Made by a program: the position numbers and the translations under genes
Part shown: positions 13,333 through 27,121 of the stretch, one piece after another
Layout of the letters: each line of letters starts with the position of its first letter
How positions within the stretch are numbered: position 1 is the first letter of the stretch
Assembly: GCA_003344405.1 (NCBI GenBank)
Contig: NOWV01000007.1
Coordinates: forward strand, 682,001-746,000
From: Trichoplax sp. H2
Taxonomy: Eukaryota > Placozoa > Uniplacotomia > Trichoplacea
Direction of reading: 5' to 3'
Length of the DNA: 64,000 bases
Notes under the pieces: generated by a model
Database searches by the model: none
What the model was told of the DNA's origin: nothing
Seen by the model: only the letters and a program-made list of their open reading frames with translations

Positions 13333-16300
13333 TTACAGAGTGTTAAAATGGAGGCTATAATTTGTAATAATAGAATTAGTGTTTATACAAACTTTGTCAA
13401 AGAGTTTATTAAAAGTGGCTACTTGCGGATTATCAAAGCTATTGCAACAAAGAAATAAATGTGTAAGTTGTCATAAAATAACGATAGCAGTTTCATAATT
13501 ATTATTGTATTTTGCAGTGTATAGAGATGATATGAGAATTTCAAAAGATTGATAATATCATCTTACCGTCCATTATCAAGGTATAAACATAAATGCTGGA
13601 GTTGGCTTGCACAGAATAAGCTTTCAAGAAATGTTTGTGTTACAGTGTAATACGGTTGCTCAAGGCTGTGAGATTAATGTTGAATAAGAGTTATGAATAT
13701 ATTATGTATGATTTGATTTTAGTTGGGATTGGCATGCATAAATACAATTGTAGAGCATAAGCATTTATTCTTAATTTACCGAAATTCTAATAAATTGTGG
13801 CAATTTCGAATAGCTTTAGGTAAATGTAGTAAGGCTCCTGAATGACCTGGAAGGCCAATATAAGCTAGGCTAAGGCGTTTTAAATTTTTACACGATTCTG
13901 TTATGGTACTGAGGCAAGAAAGATGCGTTACATTCAGTAAACCAACGAGAGATAGGGATTCTAAACACTTCCAGTTTCTAATAGCAGATAATATTTCTTC
14001 GCTAATGAGATATTTTGATAGTGAGCAGCTAAATATGAAGATATGTGAATTAGTTTAGTGTCATATCAGCTTACAGTGTTAGTAATTATTTATCAACTGA
14101 TAAAATTCAGTAAATTTATAACAAAAGTACCTTACAGGAAGTTCTGTTATAGAATATTGAGAGTGATTTGATAGTTTAGTTGATAGGTTTGACTGATAAT
14201 AATGTGAAGAGTTTGAAAATGTTTTAATTTTAGGGCAATGCTTCGTTAGTAGTGTAAAATCGACTTGATCTCTATCTACGTTCTTGTTTTGGTCAGACTG
14301 GCATTCAGTTTTACTTTGCTCTATAACGCTAATACGGCGCTGCGGCGATAATATATCATTATTAGAATTTCTTCTACCTTTGATAATATTTTTATCCACC
14401 ATAAGGCAAGCAGGTATTGTTAACTTTTCTAAAGTGATAGCTTTAGATAGGATGTGACATAAAGTGCTAAAGTTATCACATGAAACACAAGTGTGACTAA
14501 TTTCAAGTTCTTTTAATAACTGGCAATTGTGTACTACAGCTTCTAAACCCTGAAATTGTTTATCCTGTAATGGAATAATATGATCGTAATATTATTACAG
14601 GATAAATTTTCTAGTGATAATGTACGTAAAATGAAAATAATGTACTCTATATTAGCTGTGAAGATGTGATATTGTTATGATTGTTGTTACTAGACTTACT
14701 TGCAATACTGAAGTTAGGCCGGATAAATCTAGCTTAACCAAATTTCTACAGTTGGCAATAGCATGGGCAAGCTCTTGGCTTGTTAGGGTGGGTATGAAGG
14801 AAAGATTGAGAGCTTTGAGGTTCCGTTTGTTTATCGCGTCTAAGAGTCTTTTAGGCTTTGTGGATAATATCCTGTCAACATTGAATTGTTGAATTTTGTT
14901 GGTTTCGGGTAAATCGATAGAATTATTAAGAGACAACATTGGCCAAAGATAATAACGAAAGGATTCACGATGATAACGCTCAGTTATTGTGATTAAGTTA
15001 TGGAAGAATGGAGCTTGTAGATCAAAGCAGAAGCCGTCTTCACTTGTATATTTAAAATAGATACAGCATTGCCATTGCCTATAGTGGCAAACAGTCAACG
15101 ACTTGAATGTTGATTTCTTGAGCAGTCTAGAATGTTTTACAGATACCATTGATCAGTTTATCGACCGGAGACTCTTTCTAAATTGGCATTATCATGCAGC
15201 GGCTATTATACTGTAAATCCAGTAGTAGCATAATAAATTACTAATAATAGTTAAATTATTTTATGTATCTACCTTAGGAATGAATGAATACACGAGTTTT
15301 CAAATAGGAATTGTTCAGCACTAGCAACACCAAAGTGCAGTTCAAGAGAAAGATAGTTTATCTGGGCAAATTTATCACGTAGCAGAGTCTGTGCACTAGT
15401 ATTTTTGAATACATCTAGGGATATGGACCAGCTTAATTCGTCTAAATGTGGTATATTTTCTAATATCTGCATATATGTAATGAATTAGTAGAGTGAATTC
15501 GGTTATCGCTATGTTAGATAGTTGTGTAAGATACGATTGGCTAAACATGACTGCTTGTCTTCACTTGTAGTCGGTTTAAAACCATCATCAATGATGGTAA
15601 CGATACTTGCAGTAGGGTATCTATAGCACTGTAAGTTACGCTAGTAACATATCTCAATTATTGCTTGTTGTTTTTTTATACGACAAAGTAGAGAAGTCGA
15701 ATATGATATACCCTTACAGTATCAAGACAACACAGTGCTAATCAGGAAATTACGTTTGCTATTTGCAGTTAAATCGTACGGTTTGCAATGCTATACTGTA
15801 TGATCAAGTTTTGATGGCAATTTATGGTAGTAAATATTGTAGTAAGCAAAATATCAAGAGCCATCTCAAATATAGTATCAATCTGATTATAATATTATAC
15901 AGCTACTTGGGAACAAAAATTGGTTACCTTGATCATCGCTGAAGAGCTAATTTTGCAACCGGCGAGGTTGAGTTGAGTGGCCTTTTTGCACTTACATATG
16001 GCAGGTATTAAGTTGGTGCTCTTGAGCCAGTAGCACTGTGATAAATCAATACAACGTAGCAAATGGCAATACTTGTTAAGGTAAGCAACGATAAAGTTGG
16101 TTGAGAGTCGATAGCATGTTGTAAATGTGACTGATCTACAGTTGGTAGGTTGGAAATATATACAAGGTCAAGTTAGGCATTTTTTTTACTATAGATTTGA
16201 TGATTATTGTAGAGAGAGTATAGGAATGCAACCGTTAGCAGTCATAAAATGCATAATGATCGCTACATACCTGTACAAGCAAGTATCTTCAGTGATATTG

Positions 16301-16398
16301 GCAAATCGTAGAGATAAACATTTGCAAGTATTCAAATCTTCAACACTTAAATACCTGAGGATCATAAGTAGGATTTCATCCGAAAGTAGGTTGAGCAT
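13333..16398 (-). CDS. FBXL18: F-box and leucine-rich repeat protein, FBXL18-like
   Basis: Substrate receptor of an SCF (SKP1-CUL1-F-box) ubiquitin ligase. Exons in transcript order: 16398-16271, 16135-15928, 15466-15273, 15126-14700, 14564-14131, 14028-13780, 13665-13567, 13438-13333; phases agree throughout, giving about 614 aa. Exon 1 encodes the F-box (LLSDEILLMILRYLSVEDL, then a CKCLSLRF helix). Later exons encode LRRs such as 'LRCIDLSQCYWL', 'ATQLNLAGCKIS', 'LVKLDLSGLTSV' and 'LKRLSLAYIGL'; a Ser/Asn-rich low-complexity linker lies in exon 5. The order of CYWL repeat, NLAGC repeat and the late 'RLEQPYYT' segment matches what I know of vertebrate FBXL18 rather than other FBXLs. The exon 5 donor has two overlapping choices; the one at 14131 keeps frame. 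The last exon is the least certain: the frame stops at 13333, but vertebrate proteins run further, and a 'CKHLTVLQVLHD' frame near 13200 could be a missed exon. It is divergent from MED14. Confidence 0.85.
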
Positions 16399-17515
16399 GA
16401 TGCATCAACAGTCATTCATTCTAGACGATGATTGTAATCGTCTGTCCAAAGCAAGTGAATACTCTCCTTTCCTGTAGAAATAGATGCTCAGCTATATATG
16501 GTTCATTTTAGCCCATGCAATTAGATTTGTCAATCTGCTAGTAGTTAGCCATTGGTAGGTCTACGAGCCCAATAAATAGTGCAGAGCTGGCGAGCGAGAA
16601 AGCATCATCAAATTGGAATTGAATTCATTCAAATTGCCAATGTTTTGGAAGCGGTGACTGATTTCAGTCTAGTGTAAGTCTCAGTATCGTTACCCGTGTA
16701 GTACTCTTCTCTCTGCGATTGTGCTCAGAACATAGTGCTTGGATAGCTATCCTATATAGAGTACTTAGCATCATTTGATGCAGTTATTGGCTACTAGCTC
16801 GCTATTGGATCGATTTTGACCATACAGTACAGTACTGTAGTTTTGACTATCGTCTACAGTACTATGCACTGTGTGCAGCGACCAGTCAACAGTGAAGCAA
16901 CTTAAACAGTCCATCGTGCTTACTAGTATAGTACTGTTCCAGTAGTCCTTGGTCATACATATTGGTGTAAGTACTACGAAGCTAGCGTGAGCGACAGCAA
17001 TCACGACTTGCGCTGTTTGATACTCATGTTTTCTTCCTTTACTGTACAGTACAGTACTGTAGGCCTGAACTGGACCGGACTGGACCAGACTAGTCTACTC
17101 TACTTTCTTTGGCAGGTTACGGACTGACGGAAACCTGCAGAACCCTGATACTGTTTTGAACTGTTGAAGGAAAAAGACAAATAGTACTGTACACTGTACA
17201 CTCTACAGTACAGTACAATGTACTGTACAGCACAGTACAGTACGGCGCTGCTCGAGTTGTCCTGTACTGTACAGTACAGTACAGTACAGTACAGTACAGT
17301 ACAGTACTGTAAAACAGTTCGTACTGTATTACCGTGGCCGAGAATGTACTGTAGTCATTCCATATAATACCGCTGGAGCTGGCTAATACCATCAATGCTA
17401 GTAGTGGCTAGTGGATGAATGCAGTTTAGTATTCACTGAGAAAAAAAGGCAAACAAGGAGCGAAAGCGTCCTGGCCGACTAGTCAACAAGCTTTCCAACC
17501 AATTGTCAAAGCAGG
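16399..17515. promoter_or_regulatory. Shared upstream region of FBXL18 (-) and MED14 (+) with GTAC palindromes
   Basis: About 1.1 kb between two divergent start codons, visibly less AT-rich than the surroundings. It carries TACTGTACAGTA-type palindromes at about 16822-16840 and 17041-17060, and a dense cluster at 17184-17311 with a perfect (ACAGT)7 run. That it is a bidirectional promoter is inferred from geometry. ORFs on the minus strand here (16771-17004, 17117-17395) are repeat translations and are not called. Confidence 0.55.
17184..17311. repeat. GTAC palindrome cluster with (ACAGT)7 microsatellite
   Basis: A run of interleaved TACTGTAC and ACAGTAC units. Positions 17271-17305 are seven perfect ACAGT copies, bordered on both sides by the reverse-complement unit ACTGT, so the block is self-complementary and could form hairpins or cruciforms. 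It lies about 200 bp upstream of the MED14 start codon. Confidence 0.85.
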
Positions 17516-20500
17516 ATGGATACCAATCCTATAGTGAATGGCAGCCATGGAAAGCAAAAGATTAAGTTATCCACTCTCATGGACTTTATAATCCAGAAAG
17601 CTTACCATGACCTAAATGTACTCACTGAAATGTAAGTTTATCGTAGGTCATAGACTTGTTCGACCACTTTCTTTTGACCAAGTTGCAGTCTAGTGGAAAA
17701 GTAATAAAATCGATTCATAAAGTGATAAATGATCATGGATAATGTGCCATGAGGTAGCATTCAATGAATGTTATGCATGCATAAACTCTCTCTTATACAT
17801 GTATGAAGAAATAAAATGACCAATTGTCAATTTTGAATCTTGCTTACCGTGTTTTTATGTCGCATGCGGTACTTTATAGTCTATACAATCGCATACTGTA
17901 CTGTACACTACACTGTGAACAGTGTACTCAAGTGACCGCGTTGACGATGCTTACCGTACTCTCTTTTGTGTATCCAAGCTTGGTCATCTTGACCTTCATC
18001 AATGTTTATATTCTGATTTGGCGATACAGCAAGGTAGTCTTTCCGTAATAAGAAAGACCCCATCTCATTACTGTAATAATAAGTCATTTAGAGTACGATT
18101 CACATGTACTGTACTATGTGTACCAATTCTTGTAATCCATGAGTCTTCAATGCTTGCTACTAATACGAGAAGAGTATAATTAATTAAGATGCTCAAGTTC
18201 TATACCTGCTCTACTCTGCAATTATAGCTTAACGTGATTCAATGGCGATGCCATTATGTACAACCTATTAATAAGTGTTCTCATCATTATCAATGCAATC
18301 TTTTATTCATGTTATAGATTACCAAGGAAGGGTGATGTTGAAAGGTAGGATACTTAACGTAAATACGTAGCTAAAATGATGGTGATCTTTGTATAGATAT
18401 ACTGTACAATAAATTAAACAATCCAATCATGCCTTACGATATGTTCTTACTGTATCTGGTTATTACCGATATCAATACCCACCAATCAGCCGTAACAGAT
18501 ATACTGTATTTTGTTCTTATAAATGTAAAGCTGCACTAGTAAAGTATTACAGTATCACGCCATTAGTGAATACAAGTCTACGAGTCGAACATACGCAAAG
18601 ATAGAATACTGTAGTAGATATACATCATGATTATTATTTTTGATCTCTATCTAATCATAATCATCAGAAATTGTACTGATAGGATATTATACAATATTAT
18701 TTGTTGAATACGGTAGGAAAATTGCCATTTATCGTTATTCAGCGTCTATGCGTCAGCAATTTGTACGCTTACTGGCTATTGTCAAATGGGCTACGAAAGC
18801 AGAAAAGATAGAAAAATGTTTTGTGAGTTAATTTCCATTGCCATACATCGTGGCGACGAGTTAGACGTGTATATGTATATCCTTTGAGTAATGTAAACTG
18901 TGATAACTTTACTTTCTTCTAACGTAGTCTCTTTATTGACCTTTTTCAATTACATTAGCAATTGTGCGATTTTTTGGAACAAGAAGGCAAAATTTTTGTG
19001 GATACCGCTGATGAGTTATATCGCATCGCTAATGAAATGCTTCCACAAGCTAAGCTGCCATATTTTGATTTAATAAGTGCAGCTGAAGTCCTCTCGCGTG
19101 GTTCTTACTCACTTTTACCGACATGTATCAAGGTAGGTTAGCATATTGCCAAAAGTTTTACTCATAAACATGATCATACTTTGTTTTCCCTCCACGTGTT
19201 CTTTCTGTACGCTTAAGTATTAGGATATATTACTATGCTACTCTTAACGTGTTGTATGTACCTTGTACAATGTATCGCTTATGTATCAGCATTTGTTAAT
19301 GGAAGTTCGGGTTGCGTCTCACAGCTAAAATGTAAATGTCAGCCTCTATCAAAACAGCCTTCGCTAAACATTTTCGAACAATTATACTGTAATACTAATA
19401 ATTAGTCCTTATTTTTACATCGCTAACAATTAATGTACATAACCATGCTGTAGGATAAAATTATCCCTCTTCCTCCGATGACGCGAGACGATAAAAAGAC
19501 AACTTTACAAAAATTAAATGAGGTTATTAAAGATAGACTACTTCGATCGAATATACCACAGGGAATATCCAAAACAGTTATAGGTAGGAATGGCCTTGTC
19601 ACTTTTAGTAGCACATTGGGTATTCTATTCATCTTTTATATCTTAGATGTACCTACGCATGATAATGTTACAATTTTTGAATTGATATAATTCGAGTAGG
19701 TAATGGTCAACTAACTTTAACCGTAGAAGGAGAATTTGAGGTATGACTGTTATGTAATTATAATTCGTATCAGTAAATGGAATAAATCGTTGTAGTAAAC
19801 TTGATGTAATTGGTTTTTTATAGGTTGTTTTAACTTTACTTGGTGACGATCCGGCTTTACCATGGCGTTTGTTATCTATAAAAATTTTAATTGAAGAAGC
19901 TGATATTGGAGGTCAGGACCGTAATCATAGAGTGTAGATAATTTTTAATTAAGAAATGGCCAGATATCATAATTTAGTTATCCTTTCAGAGGATACGTTT
20001 ACTTACAAGATAGTAAAAATCTATTAAATCATTTTTTTGCAATTTTTGAACCAACTTAGCCGGCAAATCATTAATGCATACATTGCAGGTAAAATCAGTC
20101 CTATAGCACGATATTAAAAAAATAGCGTATAGGGATAATTATATTTCACTAAATTATTGTTATTGCTACGCATTCCATTTTAGATTCAATACGTTCAACG
20201 ATTAATGCAATCGAGATTATTCGACTCAGATGAACCACTTAAAGATTTATATACTAGCTTGCGTATCCTTGCTTAGTAATATTATGCCACTTTTTCGGGG
20301 GGGGGATATATAAACAATGTTGCAAATAATCTTATTATTTTGGTCCTTAATTACGGGTTTTGCAGATTATTTATGCTTATCTCTACAACTAGAAGTTTTA
20401 CATTCTCAGGTAAATTTGCAATGATTTGTCATTAGTACAGACACAAAAAATTTTTTCACGTTTATATTAATCGTTTCGATATTGATGAAATAGGCTGAAA

Positions 20501-23500
20501 ATTTAGTGGCACATCGGTGGGCAGGGTATGTAAAGCTGATCGATCATCTACCTGGTGGAAAGCTTATTTTGTCATATTGGAGGTATATTAGAAGAAGAAT
20601 CTTCATATTACAGATACGCATGTTAATTATCAACGGCATAGGAATTGAATTACTGCATTCATTAATACTGAATTTGAAAATTTAGAAAAAAGGAGATTCA
20701 AGACCAATTAACGCTATCAGAAGATAGTAAGTTTAGTTTTTTATTTTCCTTTTGCATTCTGACAAAATTTTAAAGTTTGGTCATATTGTTTAACACCTTT
20801 CAGGAGTAGACTATACCTTAACTGTATATATTGATCAAGAGAAAAATGATACACCGCTTTCAGTAGAGCATTTTCCTGTTCAGGAAGAATTGAATACCTC
20901 ATTAAATAAACTTGATTTAGTAAGTAGATTAAAATTTTAAACGGTCTGGCTTATTCTTTGTTGTTGTTTAACTTGTTCACTTTGATAGTACCCGTTGTCT
21001 TTATAAACTCAAAGTTTTATTAGCTAAATACTTATGCGGATAGGATGAATCATCATTTGATACTTATTTTTTAACATTTACTTAGAAAAAACGAGGTGGA
21101 CTTTCCATTGAAACCTTGCTAATGGAAGCTATCGAAAAGAGATCATTATCGAAGCTTATGGTATGGTCTTTTCATCTAATGATTTACTTCTCTTAATTTT
21201 ATTGGCTAATAGTTTCTGAACCCTTATGATCTGAAAATGTAAGAATGTTATGCAACAGATTTTAACACTTTCTTCTCACTTTTTAGGAGGTCAAACATGC
21301 ACTGCAAAGTAGTGGACTTAATTTGCCTGGTATGCAGAAGATTTCTCTTTTTAACTACTTTTTTTGCCTGAGTGTACTCATAAAATACTATTTAGTTTAG
21401 TAGATAAATATTACATTTTTACATGTATGTACACATATTTACGGAATACACTCAGTTCAGCTGTATATTGGCGTATATTTGGTACATATGCACATTATAT
21501 AAATAGAATCGCTTTAAATTATTTTTTTGTAGTAAAACTTGAACGCGATAGAATTCCTTCTCTTGTTGTTAACTTAATTGATGATGACGATTCATCTGAG
21601 CGTCTATTACTGTCTGTTGACACTAAATCTGGAGATACAAAGGCTATGTTTTCAAGTGATTTGAGTAAGTATTGATTAATATTATTAGTTTGCTTTGCCA
21701 GATATATTACACTGAATAGTACTATATTTTAAGAATAGAAGCGATGGCATTATATTGTCTCATTATTTATAATTTTAAAATTGTAGGTCTTATAGATGAA
21801 AATGTAAATGTGAATAAGCTGTGTAATATCATTGCTGATGCCAAGTAATTTTAAAAATTAACCTGATTTATAGCTTTTTCTCGTTTTTATGTGTATAATT
21901 AATTGCTAATTCAAATATCATATCAAAATTCTGTAATAATGCAGAATTGAAGCCCATTTAAGAATTTGTCTACAAGCTTTAGCACCACTTCCTGTCACGT
22001 GCAATCGGAGGTTACCTATTCACTGTGATAGCTTTGACCTACTGGATAAGATTAGTAAACATCGACTGTTTGTTAAGCTACATGATTTGGATCAGTACTA
22101 TTTGGTATGTAGTTCATATCTTATTATTTCAGTCAGTTTATTTTCTGATAGTAGACTTATTATTCTTGATATTGCTAATGTGATAATATTAGTGTATTAA
22201 ATTTTCCTTTATTGCTTAGATAATTGGAGTAGAATGTTCAAAGGATCTTAATGTGAAAGAATCATTTTATTTGATGAATGTTAATGATTCCACCCTTGGC
22301 AACTCATCGAAAGATGTAGCATTTCACTGTGCTTCTTTTATTAAAATTCGAGATGTAAAATCCTGTCAGATTTCGGATAGCGAATATCATTTGATGAATG
22401 TTACTGAAGGTAATATTTTAGATAATTAGCGATAAAGTTTTTCGATCATTAACGAGACCTCGAGGGAATTAAATTGATATAATATTTTTGTATAGGAGTC
22501 AAAAATTCGCCTAGCAAAAAGAGAAAGGTTTGCCTTTATATACACTTGCATTGATGTAAACTTTTACTATGGTAAGGATTGTCAATTTTAATTCTTATTA
22601 TAGTTCGAAGCCGCTTTCGGATTATCAGTTGGATCAATAAAACACATAAAATTTGCTCGTACAAGAGTTGTAGATATGATACACTTTACCTTATCTACAG
22701 TTGCTCATGCACAACTTTGTAAAGGGGTAGGAATGATATATTACTTAAAAGTTCTACCGAGTTTTCTTGAAAGTAATACATGTAATACGCGTATTTCAGT
22801 TACAGAGAGCAAATTTCCTTTATGAGAAAATTTATAAAGACATACATGGAGACAACGTCTTGAAAATCTTATGGTAAATTTGCAATCAGTACATTTGTTT
22901 GAACTACTAAATTCTTACATTGTGGTACAGCATTGGTTAAAGATGGCCATTTAAATTTGATAGGCCTCCAAAATTTCCAGATTTGTGTTCTCCAATAATA
23001 ATGGATAGTATTTTAAAGAATTTAATTGATTTTCGCGTTCGTTTGGTTGATGATGGGTTTCAGTGGAAATGGCTGGCTGAAGTTAGTTTTACGTATATTT
23101 AGTCGCGTAATTTTAGTTAACATCTGTGTTTTGGTGTCAGTTTTTATTTAATGGGTATACATCTGTTATAGGCAAATAGAATTGACCATCTTTTATCTAC
23201 ATCGTTTGTATATGAATCTCTAGGTTACATTCAAGAATCACCCAGTAACTGCCTTGAAAGCGAGTAAATCTATAGGTAGTACTGTTTCTTACTCTTACAT
23301 TTTTGTCAATAAGTGTATTATTCCTACGTTATAGATTTGTCCGATCTTTAGCTCTGCTTGACGATTTTCTATCGCATTTATAGAAGAAGAGCATATTCGA
23401 TTTATCGTAAGTTACGATACAAATCACAAATGGAATCCATCTACAGGAGATATCTCACTTAAGTTATTGGATGATTGGAAGGGTATTATTATTCTCTATC

Positions 23501-26500
23501 GCCTGACATCAGATTTAGCTGAAGCCCTTCAAGGTAACATTAGCATAGTAATTTGCACGGTTTTAGATTTTATGGTAAAAGTTATGATGTATGTTGCAGA
23601 TTCATCCAATTGTTGGAAGCATTACTTCTTGGTTTACGAATTTTCTCCACAGTGTTTGACTCTACTTTACGGCCCCAAGTCTAAATATATTGTAAATAGA
23701 GTTTATATTTACCCGTGAAGTTTATATAGATTTGAGTTTGTATTTCGTTACTTACTACTGCATTTGTATTATTCTTGTAACTGTGTTAGGTGAGAATCAG
23801 CTGGTGTGATAAAATGTTTAAACTGCGGTTTAGTTCTATATCGAATGCGAATGCGAATTTCGGTGAAAATCCACATAATTTGATACTTGACCATCTTCAA
23901 CATAAGCTAAATAATAGCAAGGATATTGTAAAATTACTAGAGGTATTGTGGTATTGGAAATGTAATTACTACCTAGAATATACTGCAAATATTCGTGCCC
24001 ATATTCATAATCTTTCTTCTGGTATAATAGATTTTGCATGGCACTTTCACTCCTCTTAAAGCTTTGCTCAACGTATCCAAGCCTAGATTTTCGTCAGGGA
24101 TAAATCCTGTAATTGCAGTATATAAATCATTAATGAGATTCCTCTTTTATACATGTGGATATTGCATATATGCTTAAACATCATAATTTTTATCCATGCG
24201 TATTCGTTATACAAGTTAATACTTGATTCTTTGCATTGCTTATAACATTTAGAAACTTTCAACAGCGGCTTTGGCTTTTACAGTCTTACCGTTATCTTGT
24301 GATCATCTGCGAATTCAGTTTCGCCATTTCTTTATAATGGATGTACATTTAAAGAATTCAAACTCTGTTATTATTCATGGTTAGTAAAATATGATGCTAG
24401 GTTATTATACTTTGAAAGTATCCTATTTCTGCGATTGTGTACAAAGTTCGTTAAATGCTTATGTTAAATTCTTGTTGTTGTAGATATGGGAAAAAATACA
24501 GAGGTAGCTGTTATTCCAGGATTTAAAGTATGAGCCAATAACTTTTTGACTTTGCTAATTGTAAATATACCCAATAAAGCAATTATGTTATCTTGATTAT
24601 AACTATTTCGATCATAGGAATTTATAACAAAATTTATCGAGACAGTTGACACCTCAATGGCTTTTACAAACGATATTTCAGAAAGTAATATTATGGATAC
24701 AGAGGATACATATCCTAATCGACCCAATTCTGCGGATAATTCTCATGCTGATGCAACCTTAGCAATTGAAGCATTAAAGGAGATGACGTCGACTGTCGAA
24801 TCTCCAACTCTACCGTTTAGTACCTCGCCATTTATAAGTGGCCATAATTCTAGTCCCCTATTCATCTTTTCCACCTCAGATTTTATACAGGCCGATAATT
24901 CGCCCAGTGGTAGACGAATTGGTGAAAATCATTCATCTCCGCAAGCTTCAGTTCCAAATCAGCTAGCTGCAATTGTTAGCGGTAATGAAAATCAAACATT
25001 TACTGGAAATTATTTAAATAATCCTCCGACTAAGCTCCAGAAACAAGAATATTGGGCTTCATTGTCTAAAGTATCTACTTTGACGTCAGCTAGAAGTGAT
25101 TCTGTTGAAATTAGTCAGGCTGCTTTTGCTAAATTACTGGAACCTGTTAGTACAGGTTAGTAGTTATTTTAATTGACTAGACTAATTTATAGAATTAAGG
25201 TAGTAAATTTATTAGTGTCCATTATCGAATAATTTATTAAATTTAATTTTTGATTAGATGAAAGTCTGAGTGGTTGTCTGCTGTCTCCCTTTGAACGTTA
25301 TCTAAGTTGCGCGTTTCTCTTGCAACAAATTAAACGCTCAGCAAAATCCTGTGATGTATCGGTTGGTATTAGTTTAAGCTGCCCCATCTGTATAAGTTAC
25401 ATTAATAAGTGATCCTACGCACAGTATCTAGCTATAAGAATGATTTTTATTACTGATTTTTAGGTAGGTAACGAGACAAGTAGGATTGTAAATTTGAGAT
25501 TTTCCATGGACAATATGAGCGCAGAGGCTATGATTGATGTATCGCATCTGCCTACTTTAAGATTGGGATTGCTATCGTCTAGAGGTGAGACTGTGAACTT
25601 TCTGCAATATTCATACTTACTGGAATGTACTAATTGTGAATGTTATTATAATTGATCAAGATAATTTTATGAAAGAAGATGATGTGCGGACTTTAGTGGA
25701 ATTTTTTAGATTGAAGGTACAGTATTATAAAATTGACTTATAAAAAAGCAGTGATAATCATTTGTGCCTTACATATACAGTATATCTAGATTACAGTACT
25801 GTTAGAAAGACCTTCGTGAGAGCATAACTCATCGCTCTAACGTGATTATGATTACATTATTAAAGGTCGCTTCTTATCCATATAAAGCTGGCAGTCTATC
25901 ATCCTTCCTAACATTAATTACAGCTCCCATAAAAATTTTGGAAGATTGTATTAATATAATGAAATTAGAGCTGGTAAGTAACAGTCACGATGATTGGAAA
26001 TAATTAATATTGAGAAACTTTGGTACAATGATCTTATGGCTTATTTTACTGTCAAATTAGTTTCCTGATCCTAAAAGGTCTTGGAAAGTTTGTTGGTGTT
26101 TGACTATACCGCCTAATTGTCCTAAAATTGCCCCACTTGGTTTTCAGGCTGTAGCTTTAAAAGCGAAGTTATTAATTGTTGTACGTGTTAAGTATTTCGT
26201 GAATAACAAGGATGTCCCAATATCTGCATGTTTAATTTGTTGTGTTTAAAACGTTTTTAGTTACAGTTTTGGAAATATGGTGTAACACCCTTAGTTATTC
26301 CCATCGTATGTAGCGTTCAAGATGGTTCTGTGAACGTACTTGATAGTGTATATCCAGATGGCGTAGATTCTAATCTATTAAGTGCAGTCAAGTCTATCCT
26401 CAAATCTCGCAAAGATGTTTACCCATCTTCAAGGGGTATTATACTTTTATCGGCTAGATTAGATTTGTTTAAACTGGGTAATGTTTTATTAAAGTGTTCT

Positions 26501-26566
26501 TGTTTTTGTATTACAGACAGGTGTCAACTATTCGAAACTGTTCGAGAAATTTTGGCGAAATTATAA
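17516..26566 (+). CDS. MED14: Mediator complex subunit 14 (MED14/RGR1)
   Basis: Backbone subunit linking Mediator head, middle and tail in RNA polymerase II transcription; nuclear. I rebuilt 37 exons in one frame (4170 nt, ~1389 aa; vertebrate MED14 ~1450). Starts: 17516, 18318, 18717, 18959, 19454, 19697, 19824, 20060, 20184, 20366, 20494, 20686, 20804, 21086, 21287, 21533, 21787, 21945, 22220, 22496, 22604, 22800, 22964, 23172, 23384, 23600, 23790, 24031, 24253, 24484, 24618, 25258, 25468, 25661, 25866, 26061, 26261. The N-terminus carries the MED14 signature (LSTLMDFIIQKAYHDLNVL, then LPRKGDVER and MRQQFVRLLAIVKWA), followed by VEGEFE, LLGDDPALPWRLLSIKILIE and QSRLFDSDEPL. Exon 31 (24618-25155) is a Ser/Pro/Asn-rich disordered linker, where vertebrates have a long Ser/Pro-rich stretch; after it come the 'LLSPFERYLS' and 'ILEDCINIMKLEL' blocks. 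Exon 2 is only 27 nt. Uncertain joins: donor near 19920, exons 21-22, and whether 39 in-frame nt near 26478 are an intron. Confidence 0.93.
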
Positions 26567-27121
26567 AGTTTATTAAGAAATATTTCGTTCTTTTTTGATT
26601 ATCTCGATGGCCAGATTAGCAATTAACTGAATACATGCAATTCAGGTTTTCAACATATGTTTCATACAGCGGTTGATTGATTGACTTTTTCGAATAAAGT
26701 TGTCAGCGATCAATTAATTACAACACACGCAGCGTGGTATTGCATTCAAACAATTGCAATTATATGGATTTGGAGTATTAATAGCATTAAAATATGATCA
26801 TTTAATTCAATTCCTTAATAGCGATGATCCATTACTAAAAAGTTTTGATTTCTATTATATTACATTAATGTATCAAAGAATTTTTAGTAACTATTACTCT
26901 AACATACCGGAGAATGCACTTTTTCATGAAGATATATACAGTGATGAGAATTGATAAAATTCACGTTCAAGTAATAGTGTACAGTAAATGTAGCTGCAAG
27001 TAAACTTTCTATATCTATATCAGATTTTTATATAACAAAGCAGCAATATTTGTATTGCTACCATAGGTTTGAATAGAATTTTTCTTGCTAGTTTCTCCAA
27101 TAAAATGACTCGATAATGAAG
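26567..27121. other. Interval between MED14 and UVRAG 3' ends
   Basis: The two genes converge here. The interval contains the unassigned exon-like ORF at 26733-26954 and is otherwise AT-rich with no motif I recognise; 3' UTRs of both genes probably occupy most of it. Confidence 0.5.
26733..26954 (+). CDS. Unassigned exon-like ORF downstream of MED14
   Basis: A 73-codon open stretch with balanced, protein-like composition (GIAFKQLQLYGFGVLIALKY..., then an acidic end ...HEDIYSDEN and a stop), following a CAG at 26730-26732 that could be a splice acceptor. There is no good ATG at its start. I do not recognise a family. It could be a terminal exon of an alternative MED14 transcript, the last exon of a short unrelated gene, or a remnant. 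It does not match the end of MED14 as known from other animals, and MED14 already has a stop at 26566. Confidence 0.28.
   Translation, partial: RGIAFKQLQLYGFGVLIALKYDHLIQFLNSDDPLLKSFDFYYITLMYQRIFSNYYSNIPENALFHEDIYSDEN

Noticed and set aside
16771-17395. Minus-strand ORFs in the FBXL18/MED14 interval
   Set aside because: They translate ACTGT/ACAGT repeats (YCTVLYCTV-type peptides) and have no conservation signal.
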